The notes under the pieces are model-generated. The model was not told where the DNA came from. It saw nothing but the letters and a program-made list of their open reading frames with translations, and made no database searches. Source: Hondaea fermentalgiana (taxonomy: Eukaryota; Sar; Bigyra; Thraustochytrida; Thraustochytriidae). Taken from it: DNA of 64,000 nt. Below are positions 56,377 to 64,000 of this stretch, one piece after another (the stretch's first letter is position 1; every line of letters starts with the position of its first letter). The stretch is from positions 36,825 to 100,824 of the forward strand of contig NPFB01000104.1 of assembly GCA_014084085.1 (NCBI GenBank). Direction: 5' to 3'. Both the position numbers and the translations under genes were made by a program.

Positions 56377-59016
56377 ATGAAGACGCGCAAGCTCAAGTAC
56401 GAGGTCGACGAGTCCCTGTACGCAGAGGACGTGGTCCCCGACCCGCGCGACGCCAAGACCCCTGATGCCTGGGTCCCCCGCCACCCGGAGATGGTGAGAC
56501 TGACGGGAATCCACCCCTTCAACGCTGAGGCCCCCGCGCAAAAGCTCATGGAGGCCGGCTTCATCACCCCGACGAGCATTCACTACACGCGTAACCACGG
56601 CCCAGTGCCCAAGCTCGACTGGGACTCGCACAAGCTGGAGATCGTCGCAGATGAGGAAGACGTGGCGCGCGGCTTCACGAATGTGAGCCTGTCCATGGAC
56701 GAGCTCATTGCGCTCCCTTCCGTCTCCGTGACGGCCACTCTGACGTGCGCCGGAAATCGTCGCAAGGAGGAGAACCTGACCGACAAGACGGTGGGCTTTA
56801 GCTGGAATACCGGCGCTGTTTCAACTGCACAGTGGCGCGGCGTGCGCATGCGCGACGTTCTGCTCAAACTCTGCAATCTCCCTTGGCGCTCCGATGAGGA
56901 CGAAGACGAGGATGACGAGTACCCCCTCGAAGAGCGCTACCTTTGGATGGTCGGTGCTGATGATCTTCCCAAGGGCAACTACGGAACGTGCATTCCCCTC
57001 GGCCTCGCCATGAACCTGGCGAGTGACGTGATCCTCGCGTTTGAGGTGAACGGCAAGCCTTTGCCCCCTGATCGCGGCTACCCCGTGCGCGTGGTTGTTC
57101 CCGGCTGGATTGGCGGTCGCATGGTCAAGTGGCTCAAACGCCTCGAGGTCCGAAAGGGTGAGAGCGACAGCTATTATCACTACTTTGACAACCGTATTCT
57201 TCCGCCTGGCATCACCAAGGAGCTCGCTGACAAGGAAGGCTGGTGGATGCGCAAAGAGTACCTCTTTAACGAGCTCAACATCAACAGCGCCATCGTCACT
57301 CCATTCCACGAGGACACTATGGTGTTGCCCAAGACTCAATCCGAAAACAAACCTGCGCTCACGCTCAAGGGCTATGCGTACACGGGCTCTGGCAAGCGGG
57401 TGACTCGCGTGGAGGTCAGCTTTGACTATGGCCACACGTGGAAGCTCGCAGAGCTCCACGTGCAAGAGCGCCCCTCGCGCTACGGCATGTACTGGTGCTG
57501 GGTTCATTGGTCGTACGAGGCCACGGCCGAAGAGCTGGCAACGCCGCATCGCATGATGCATTGCCGTGCTTGGGACCAATCGAGCAACACTCAGCCCAAC
57601 AGACTTACGTGGAATGTCATGGGCATGGGCAACAACTGCATCTTTGGCGTGCGCATCGACCACCGCGTCCGCGATGATGGCAGCACGGAGTTGTGCTTCG
57701 TGCATCCTACGCAGGAGGCCGGCATGTCCACGGTTGGATGGATGACCGCCAACCACCGACCGCCCGCCGCAGTACCACCTGTCCGGATTCCCGATGCCCC
57801 CGGCAGCGACGACACCGAGGGCAGCAGCGTGAGCATGGGCGACGACGATGAGGACCCGGCGCAGATGGACGAGGAAGACCTGGCTCTCCTCAAGTCGCTC
57901 CCTGAATTCACTCTGGACGAGGTCGCCCGCCACGATACCGAGGAGAGCGCCTGGATCGTTGTGCGCGACAAAGTCTATGACTGCACGCCCTTCATGGAGG
58001 ACCATCCCGGCGGTCCTGCCAGTATCTTGATGGCTGCTGGCGCGGACGCTACGGAAGACGTCGAGGCCATCCACTCGCCCAAGGCCCTTGGCATGCTCCG
58101 TGACTACCTCATTGGCCGCCTCGCCTCGGCGCCGCTCGCCAAGCAGCTCGAGCAGGTCAGCAGCGAGCCCGCGGCGACGCCGCAGCAGATGCAGAACCAG
58201 CCTTGGCTTCAGCCGAAGGCCTGGGTCGACTTCGAGATCGTCAGCAAGGAGGACATCACGAGCAACACGATCCTCTTGCGCTTTGCTCCCCGGCATCGTG
58301 ATGAGAAGCGCGAGCGCCCGCTCGGTCTTCCCGTGGGAATGCATGTCATGATCAAATCGAAAATGCCAGACGGCAGTCCCGTCATTCGCCCGTACACACC
58401 AATTGTGCTTGCGGCGCGTAGCGAGGAACGCGATGAGTTCACGATGCTCGTCAAGGTCTACCGTGCCAACGAACACCCCAAATTTCCGGAGGGCGGCAAG
58501 ATGTCCCAGGTCCTTGATTCGCTCTCAGAGGGAAGCTTCGTCCAGGTTAAGGGACCGTGTGGTCACATCCAGTACCCGTGTGCGGGTCAATTGCGCGTCG
58601 GTTCCAAGAACATTGAGATCGACAACCTTGGTTTCATGTGCGGAGGTACGGGCATCACGCCCGCCTTTCGTGTGATTGAATCTGGCCTCGCGAATCCTGA
58701 CGACAAGACTGTATTTTGGCTCATTTATGCCAATAACAGCACGGCCGACATTGCACTTCGTGCTGAGCTTGACGAGATGGCAGCGGCGCACCCCGATCGT
58801 CTTCATGTCTTTTACACGGTTTCCAATCCGCCCGAAGACGAGGTGTGGAAGGGAGGCATCGGTTTCATCAATGAAGACATGGTGCGCGCCAACATGCCAC
58901 CGGCAGGTGCGCGCAACTTTGTTGGTCTTTGCGGTCCTCCGCCGATGATCAAGTTTGCTTGCATCCCGAGCCTGGAGAAGATCGGCTACGGGACCGACCG
59001 CTTCGATTGTTTCTGA
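56377..59016 (+). CDS. NR: Assimilatory nitrate reductase (Mo-cofactor / cytochrome b5 / FAD-NAD)
   Basis: 879 residues from ATG 56377, with the standard eukaryotic order. The Mo-molybdopterin domain (about 60-300) has the molybdenum ligand Cys124 in TLTCAGNRR. A dimer-interface domain follows (about 320-470). The cytochrome b5 domain (about 510-590) has haem ligands His543 in HPGG and His566 in AIHS. The FAD domain has RPYTPI at about residue 671 and the NAD(P)H domain has CGGTGITP and CGPPPMI, with the active-site Cys852. It reduces nitrate to nitrite in the cytosol. Two acidic insertions stand out: one in the Mo domain (about 170-182, DEDEDEDDEYPLEE) and one in hinge 1 before cytochrome b5 (about 468-500). 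Hinge 1 of plant NR carries a basic 14-3-3 phosphosite; no such motif is visible here. It is the right member of the cluster and diverges from NiR. Confidence 0.96.
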   Translation: MKTRKLKYEVDESLYAEDVVPDPRDAKTPDAWVPRHPEMVRLTGIHPFNAEAPAQKLMEAGFITPTSIHYTRNHGPVPKLDWDSHKLEIVADEEDVARGFTNVSLSMDELIALPSVSVTATLTCAGNRRKEENLTDKTVGFSWNTGAVSTAQWRGVRMRDVLLKLCNLPWRSDEDEDEDDEYPLEERYLWMVGADDLPKGNYGTCIPLGLAMNLASDVILAFEVNGKPLPPDRGYPVRVVVPGWIGGRMVKWLKRLEVRKGESDSYYHYFDNRILPPGITKELADKEGWWMRKEYLFNELNINSAIVTPFHEDTMVLPKTQSENKPALTLKGYAYTGSGKRVTRVEVSFDYGHTWKLAELHVQERPSRYGMYWCWVHWSYEATAEELATPHRMMHCRAWDQSSNTQPNRLTWNVMGMGNNCIFGVRIDHRVRDDGSTELCFVHPTQEAGMSTVGWMTANHRPPAAVPPVRIPDAPGSDDTEGSSVSMGDDDEDPAQMDEEDLALLKSLPEFTLDEVARHDTEESAWIVVRDKVYDCTPFMEDHPGGPASILMAAGADATEDVEAIHSPKALGMLRDYLIGRLASAPLAKQLEQVSSEPAATPQQMQNQPWLQPKAWVDFEIVSKEDITSNTILLRFAPRHRDEKRERPLGLPVGMHVMIKSKMPDGSPVIRPYTPIVLAARSEERDEFTMLVKVYRANEHPKFPEGGKMSQVLDSLSEGSFVQVKGPCGHIQYPCAGQLRVGSKNIEIDNLGFMCGGTGITPAFRVIESGLANPDDKTVFWLIYANNSTADIALRAELDEMAAAHPDRLHVFYTVSNPPEDEVWKGGIGFINEDMVRANMPPAGARNFVGLCGPPPMIKFACIPSLEKIGYGTDRFDCF

Positions 59017-59555
59017 TTTTCCCGGTTTACCAATGAGAGCCTCGCCCGCGCGGTCCGCGACCATCACAAATTATAAGGGGGGGGCATGCAATACATGCAC
59101 ACAAGATTGCAAATCAAACAAAGTATTTTTGTCATGTTTATCTCGAGTCTCGAAAGAGGAGCAAAAGGAGGAGGAGGGGGGGCGTTGCAAAAACACCTAC
59201 CTCAGCAACAAGAGAAGCAGCGATAGTAGCGACACAGACGTAGTAGTAAAACAGCTCGCGCCCATCTTGAGGTTCTGAGTGGAAACGGCAAATGCTATGC
59301 TTCGCCGTGGTCTCTGCTGCGTTCCTGCTTGATATCGTATCACCCAGCAGATGATTTGAACGTTGGGCCAATTGTGCCTTCACAGCAGAGGGCATGAATA
59401 CGGCGAGAAAGATACTGCACTTTGCGGTCTTGGATTCTCGGTTCAGCCTGCGCACCATATCCTGTGGGGCTAAAGACCGCCGAGTTGCGACCTAAACTGA
59501 TGAAACCCCGACCAGGCGTGGAGGTGAGATCTGGAGGACAGAGCTTTCGGTCCTC
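59017..59555. other. Intergenic, convergent NR and membrane protein genes
   Basis: 539 bp; a purine-rich stretch near 59,155-59,180 and otherwise unremarkable. Both flanking genes terminate here. Confidence 0.5.
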
Positions 59556-62117
59556 TTATGCCATATCTTTGCCGTCTTGGGCCCAATGATCCGGCTGCTT
59601 GTACGCCATGGAGACCATGTGATTCATGTAGCATCTGTAGAGGATGAGAAAGCAAGTAGGGAACGCGAAGAGGAGAAGCGCATACCATCCGAGCGGCTTT
59701 ACGATATTGAGCGCATTGCCTCCAAGATCATTTTCGATCGAATCGCTCACCTCAAATGAAACGAAGCAGTACGAGCCCAAGAGCTGGAACATGTAGCACG
59801 AGATCGTCATGCAGAGCGCCGAAAAGACGAGCATAAAGCGAAGAAAGTATCCCGAGTGCTCCCACGATGAGATCACCGAATACAACTTGTTGCGCCGTTC
59901 ACTGTTGCGTTCGAGTTTGAGGACCTCCTCGTCTGGCGGGATCTGCATCAGCTCCTCGCGCTTTTCCACAGAGGTCTTCGCGATAAAGTGCACTGCAATG
60001 AGCATGGCTCCAGCTTGCGTGACGACGGCCAAGGCTAGCGTCATGGTGGAGAGACTTGACCAGATGCCGCCCTCGTTGGCGCGCAACAGCATCGCACCCG
60101 CCAGGACGCAGGGCGCAATGAGAAAAATAATGGGCAAAGAGCCAATAAGCATGGAGACAAGCGAGAGGCGTAAAATACCCGTGGTCACAGAAGTAGGCCA
60201 GTCCGGGCCGCCGCAGAGGACCGATACTTTGGGCAAAGTGAGGCCAGGCTTCAGCAAAATCTCCCTGATCGCGCGCATCTCAATGCTGTTCACGCCCACA
60301 AAGCTACGCACCCAGACGCGAGTCGAGGCCAGGTGTTCGCCAAAGTACTTTTGTTGAATGACGATGGCGAGCATCTTGAGCGAAAAGCAAATGGCCATAG
60401 TGAAAGCGATGCCGCCCCAGAAGCCCAATGTAGGCTCCGCGCCCGAAACGAGAATGATGCCGCCAGACACGTAAACGGGCACACCTGGAACGGGTGGCAA
60501 GAGAAACATGCAAATGCCAACGAGGAAGAAGATGACGGTCGTAATCCCGAAGGAGACCGAGGCGAGCTCGCCATTGAGCCATGACAGAAAGAGCGTGGTG
60601 AGGCGCGTGACGCCGACGGAAAAGAGAAAAAAGAGGACGCCCAGCCAAAGGACCTTGATCAAGACACTGGACCAATTCCATGCGCGGACCGACTGAAACA
60701 TCTCGTGCGCATTCGCGGTGATCATGTACGAGCGGTGCTCCGGCTCGAGCGGCTTGGTGCAAGACCACATTTTGCGGTTTGCCTGGGTGAATACGCTGAG
60801 CACGAGGTACAAGAGAAAGACTGGGGAGATGAGCATGAGCATCATGGCTTTGACCCAGTCGGAGCTGGCGAACTCGAGAAGACGGTTTCCGAGCGGCGTC
60901 TGCATCAGATTTTGCGTGACTTTTGCCCAGCCAAAGACGGCAACAACAACAATGGCCGCAATGACGAGTGCAAGAAAGCCCAGGGCGAGCACCATGTTGG
61001 TAATGGCCATCTCTGCGCCGGCGATTCCGGAGGCCATGTAAATGCCGAGCAGGCCAAGCGAGACAAACATGAGAAAGGCCTGCGCGAGGGGGTCCATGGA
61101 CCGCGTGTTCGCAGTCGCCGAGCGCGATTGCTCCAGAGCGCGAGCGATAAAGTAGAGCACGCCAGAAAAGGTAAAGGCCCAAAGGGAGAGGATAAAGGGC
61201 AGCAGCCAGAGCACGAATGCACTCGTGCATCCCGCCACGATAGCATCAGCCTCGGCGTAGGCCTCGGTGCTCAAGGAGCTAATGACCTCGTCCGTCAGTT
61301 CGTCCAGGGTAATCGTCGACGTGGAGTTCTTGAGGGAGCAGTCCATGCGTTTGTAAAAGTCCACGCGCGTTTTCAAGTCCCACCAGTTGTCCTCGACGAT
61401 GATCCAACTGAGCCACAGACCGAGCGCAAGCGCAAAGACAAGCCAAAGACCGGCGCACAGAGCGTTGAGAAGGTGCACAGCGTCCATGCGCGTAAAGATG
61501 GTGACCTTGAGACTGAGAAAGAGAAAGGGGGCGCCAAAGAGGAAGACGGCGATGGGGGCCACGACGTAGTCGCGCGTGGCCAGCAGCATGGCGGTCGAGA
61601 AGCCGAGCACCGTTCCCGCGACGAGCAGAATGCCGAGGTACATCCAGGGTCCTCTCCAGAACCGCACGTCGAAAATATAGAGAAAGGTGGCGGCGGCGAG
61701 CGAGCCCAAGAACACATAAGGAAAGAGGTTGTACACGCTGCTGAGCCCGACATAGATGGTTTCTCCGAGGCAGTACGGGAGTCCGCTAAAGAGGAAGAGG
61801 AAGAGGAGTGCGGTGGCGATGACCAGGAGCACGATGAAGACCTGCTGGGGAAGCGTTGCCTCTTCGCCTTTTTCCAGGATGATGGACCCCTGGCGCTCGA
61901 GCGCGCTGTTGATGGACCTGACCGAGGCCCTCTTGTCCACGAGGTCTTCCTCCGCGAGGCCGACCTGTCGCGCACTGGCGCCCATGGTCGCGGTCTTCTC
62001 GTCGCTTCGCGTCTCCACGAAGCTGGTGCTCCCGCTCTCCGACGAGTCCGCGCCCACGCTCTCGTCGCTGCCGGGCCTGCGCGCCCGATCCGAGTCTGCG
62101 TCGGCGGCGAGGGACAT
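59556..62117 (-). CDS. Large polytopic membrane protein with VTT/DedA-like segment
   Basis: 853 residues from ATG 62117. The N-terminal 85 residues are hydrophilic, Ser/Asp/Glu-rich and cytosolic-looking. About fifteen hydrophobic spans follow. Residues about 520-700 recall the VTT (SNARE-associated Golgi / DedA / TMEM41) fold: FLLPPVPGVPVYVSGGIIL resembles the PG..LY..GG re-entrant loop, followed by WGGIAF, KYFGEHLAS, and then GGPDWPTSVTTGILRL with a span after it. VTT proteins scramble phospholipids or help autophagosome formation. The spans before the segment (about 90-500) are not part of a family I recognise, so this may be a lineage-specific fusion or long member. The C-terminal tail is cytosolic. 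No targeting peptide is obvious. The frame is well supported; the family call is tentative. Confidence 0.75.
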   Translation of the reverse strand: MSLAADADSDRARRPGSDESVGADSSESGSTSFVETRSDEKTATMGASARQVGLAEEDLVDKRASVRSINSALERQGSIILEKGEEATLPQQVFIVLLVIATALLFLFLFSGLPYCLGETIYVGLSSVYNLFPYVFLGSLAAATFLYIFDVRFWRGPWMYLGILLVAGTVLGFSTAMLLATRDYVVAPIAVFLFGAPFLFLSLKVTIFTRMDAVHLLNALCAGLWLVFALALGLWLSWIIVEDNWWDLKTRVDFYKRMDCSLKNSTSTITLDELTDEVISSLSTEAYAEADAIVAGCTSAFVLWLLPFILSLWAFTFSGVLYFIARALEQSRSATANTRSMDPLAQAFLMFVSLGLLGIYMASGIAGAEMAITNMVLALGFLALVIAAIVVVAVFGWAKVTQNLMQTPLGNRLLEFASSDWVKAMMLMLISPVFLLYLVLSVFTQANRKMWSCTKPLEPEHRSYMITANAHEMFQSVRAWNWSSVLIKVLWLGVLFFLFSVGVTRLTTLFLSWLNGELASVSFGITTVIFFLVGICMFLLPPVPGVPVYVSGGIILVSGAEPTLGFWGGIAFTMAICFSLKMLAIVIQQKYFGEHLASTRVWVRSFVGVNSIEMRAIREILLKPGLTLPKVSVLCGGPDWPTSVTTGILRLSLVSMLIGSLPIIFLIAPCVLAGAMLLRANEGGIWSSLSTMTLALAVVTQAGAMLIAVHFIAKTSVEKREELMQIPPDEEVLKLERNSERRNKLYSVISSWEHSGYFLRFMLVFSALCMTISCYMFQLLGSYCFVSFEVSDSIENDLGGNALNIVKPLGWYALLLFAFPTCFLILYRCYMNHMVSMAYKQPDHWAQDGKDMA

Positions 62118-62661
62118 GCGTCTCTCTCTTACCCGCTGGCCGCCTGCTGGCCGCCGCGGCTATTCGCAGCGCGTGTTCGTGCACGCACAGTAGTAACAAG
62201 GGAAAAGGAAAGTCAGCCAGTCGGGCAAGAGGAAGTCGAGCGGCGGCCTCGAGCGCACACCCCTCCCGCGGTTAGGACTCCTAGCCGGCAAGCAGCCCTT
62301 GCCTTTTTTTATTACCTTCTCGACCTCTCTCGCTGGCCGGTCGCCGCGTCGCAGCCAGGGCCGCGGCTGGTCGGCTGGCGTGCTGGTTGCCTGGAAGCGT
62401 CAGAAAGGAAGGAAGGCAAGGCAGTCGCGTCCGTGGCTGCCTGGCTTGGCGTGGCTTGTCTTGGCTTGTCTTGGCTAGTCTTGGTGTGGCTCAGACAACA
62501 GACAGCCAGCGTGCGGGACCTCGCTGGCAGACTAACCGACCTTGGCCGGCACGGAGTAGAGTCCCCGACCTCGAGAGCGAGCGTGGAGCAGCGCAGCCGA
62601 GAAGAAGCGGGTGCAGAGCGCGAAAGGGACTGAGCGAGTGAGCGGTTGTTTGGTTTGTGCG

Positions 62662-62662
<1 letters not shown>

Positions 62663-62705
<43 letters not shown>

Positions 62706-62724
62706 GGCAGGCAGAGAGACAGAC
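62663..62724. repeat. (GACA)n array
   Basis: Over a dozen GACA units with a GGCA and a GAGA variant at the right, the complement of the GTCT arrays elsewhere. Confidence 0.9.
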
Positions 62725-63697
62725 AGACAGAGAGCCTACACTGCAAGGTGCGCGAGAGATGATCGGCGTAAATGCTCAAGAGATGAAATGATCTTTGCGA
62801 TCAGAGTTTTTCTTCGTGATGGACCCTTACGACGAGTGGATTTCGAGAATCGCGTGCACGGAGGATCGAACGTGATGGCTTCGGCGTCGGTGTGCTGCGA
62901 AACCTTCACATCGGAAAGCCAAAAATTGTCGCAGGGGATCAGTCAGTTTCAAAGTCAAAGTGTGTACCATGTCCCTCTCTCTGCCCCACTGGACACCCGC
63001 TCTCATATTCTGCGCATAGCAAATGAGGTGTATTCGCAGTAGCGCTGCAACAGTAAGGACGACGCCCTACCCGCAGCCTAGCACCCCACGAGCCAGCGGC
63101 GTGTCTGAAAGGTGTGCGCTGGCCGGCTAGCACTAGCACCTCCCTCTCCCACCCTCTAGCCACCGCTAGCACTCCGCCGCCCATCTCTAGGACAGGAACG
63201 CGTGCGTCCCCCATCCGTTCCTCTTACCTTGCCCAGTGATGAACGCGGCGGAACGTTCTCTCGTTCCAACCAACCGCTCAGGGGGACTGAACGCGTCCGT
63301 CCTCGCGTTCCAACCCGATGCGTTCTCCTGGTACGCGTTCTCTTCCCGCTGTCACACGTGGCCGGACCGCGTTGTGCAGTTTGGTGAGTGCGTTGTCCCG
63401 AGTCCGAGTCGGGAGGCCGCTGCGCTGCGCTTGCTGGGCTGACTTGGCTGATTGACGCGGACGCAAGCAGGCAGGCAGGCAGGCAGCGCGGGCGGGTCAG
63501 CGAGACGCCGGCGGGCGCGTGCGCCTGGGCCCGGCCTGCTGCGTGCGTGCGCCTGCGAGGCGCCTCGGATCGATCGAGCGGTCGACCGCCGCAGGTGCCG
63601 CGGGGATGGACGATCGCTATCTGCAGTTAGCTGCTTGCTCGCTGCTCCGGGTCCCAAGGCTCGCAGCCGCGACGATGATGCGGCTGCGCGGGAGGGG

Positions 63698-63699
63698 AA

Positions 63700-63750
<51 letters not shown>
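63698..63750. repeat. (GGCA)n array, about thirteen units
   Basis: Perfect GGCA tetramers, the longest such array here and likely polymorphic in length. Confidence 0.92.
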
Positions 63751-63751
<1 letters not shown>

Positions 63752-63929
63752 GAAGCGGAGCGCGCCGCGAGCCTCGACGCGACGCGTGCTGCGCAGAGCG
63801 GAGCAGACGGGGTTGGTTGTTTGCTTTTGCGGGCTGCCAAGAAAGAGCGAGTATAGAGGCCGGCCGCACGCGGCCACCCGTCGGTCTTTCTTCTCTCGCT
63901 ACTATCTCTTCTTTCGCAGTCAATCTAGG

Positions 63930-64000
63930 TGCTAAAAATTCACACGCGCCGCTCTGCGTCCGATGCGAGGACGCAGAGCGGCGCGTGTGAATTTTTAGCA
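63930..64000. repeat. Perfect inverted repeat, 32-bp arms, 7-bp loop
   Basis: Left arm 63,930-63,961 and right arm 63,969-64,000 are exact reverse complements. The outer ends read TGCTAAAAATTCACACGCG and its complement, and the loop is GATGCGA. The right arm ends exactly at the window edge, so the palindrome may be longer. It could be a foldback element, a transposon terminus or an assembly artefact. Confidence 0.95.

Larger units (their letters stand above)
62118..64000. other. Intergenic, right flank; repeat-rich with terminal inverted repeat
   Basis: Contains the promoter of the polytopic membrane protein, a GACA array (62,663-62,724), GGCA arrays (about 63,465-63,487 and 63,698-63,750) and the inverted repeat at the edge. 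An 84-codon ATG frame at 62,788 is non-repetitive but has no motif and was not called. Confidence 0.5.

Noticed and set aside
56821..58476. Minus-strand frame of 551 codons opposite nitrate reductase
   Set aside because: Antisense shadow of NR, without motifs.
60705..62633. Plus-strand frame of 642 codons opposite the polytopic membrane protein
   Set aside because: Charged low-complexity antisense translation that extends into repeat DNA. The hydrophobic spans on the minus strand are the real signal.
62788..63042. 84-codon ATG frame beyond the GACA array
   Set aside because: Non-repetitive, but no motif, no neighbour support, and short. It could be an exon but cannot be supported.

Overview
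The window looks like nuclear DNA of a unicellular, flagellated, non-photosynthetic eukaryote, most likely a stramenopile of the thraustochytrid (Labyrinthulomycete) type. The reasons are: GC-rich genes with few introns and strongly C-ending codons; one clearly spliced gene with GT..AG introns; a ciliary CFAP97D-type protein; TFIIF, BET-bromodomain, poly(A) polymerase and SNARE genes; and a nitrate cluster using the cytosolic NAD(P)H-type nitrite reductase instead of the plastid ferredoxin type. The species is an inference. Two 100-N runs show that this is a draft scaffold.

Layout. Positions 1-9,891 hold one gene, a five-finger C2H2 zinc finger protein (-), in repeat-rich, otherwise empty DNA. 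Positions 9,892-17,674 hold a CFAP97D-like axonemal protein (-), poly(A) polymerase (-), a divergent longin-like protein (+) and an acidic ORF broken by an assembly gap (-). Positions 20,976-28,488 are a compact plus-strand run: two tandem sphingoid-phosphate phosphatase paralogues separated by an AT-rich island, an ABC half-transporter and a Qc-SNARE. Positions 29,032-32,888 carry the TFIIF alpha subunit and a three-exon BET bromodomain gene (both -). Positions 32,889-37,274 are repeat-dominated, with the second gap. Positions 37,275-44,633 carry an unrecognised His/Gln-rich protein (+), the DDX52/Rok1 helicase (-), a MalY-like PLP C-S lyase with a predicted mitochondrial presequence (+) and uroporphyrinogen-III methyltransferase (-). 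A 4 kb repeat desert follows.

Positions 48,632-59,016 are a nitrate assimilation cluster: NRT2 transporter (+), NAD(P)H nitrite reductase (-) and nitrate reductase (+). NRT2 and NiR converge, while NiR and NR diverge from a 2.2 kb shared upstream region. Together they import nitrate, reduce it to nitrite and then to ammonium. NiR needs siroheme, whose first committed enzyme (SUMT) lies 4 kb to the left, so the functional neighbourhood may be wider than the three core genes. To the right are an 853-residue polytopic membrane protein with a VTT/DedA-like segment (-) and repeat DNA that ends in a perfect 32-bp inverted repeat cut by the window edge.

Intergenic DNA is dominated by tetra- and pentanucleotide arrays (GCCA/GGCA, GATC, GTCT/GACA, GAGTC, AAAGC, TGCAC). 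Many long open frames in these tracts are artefacts of low-complexity GC-rich sequence and are not annotated as genes. I see no tRNA, rRNA, snRNA, CRISPR array or intact transposon.
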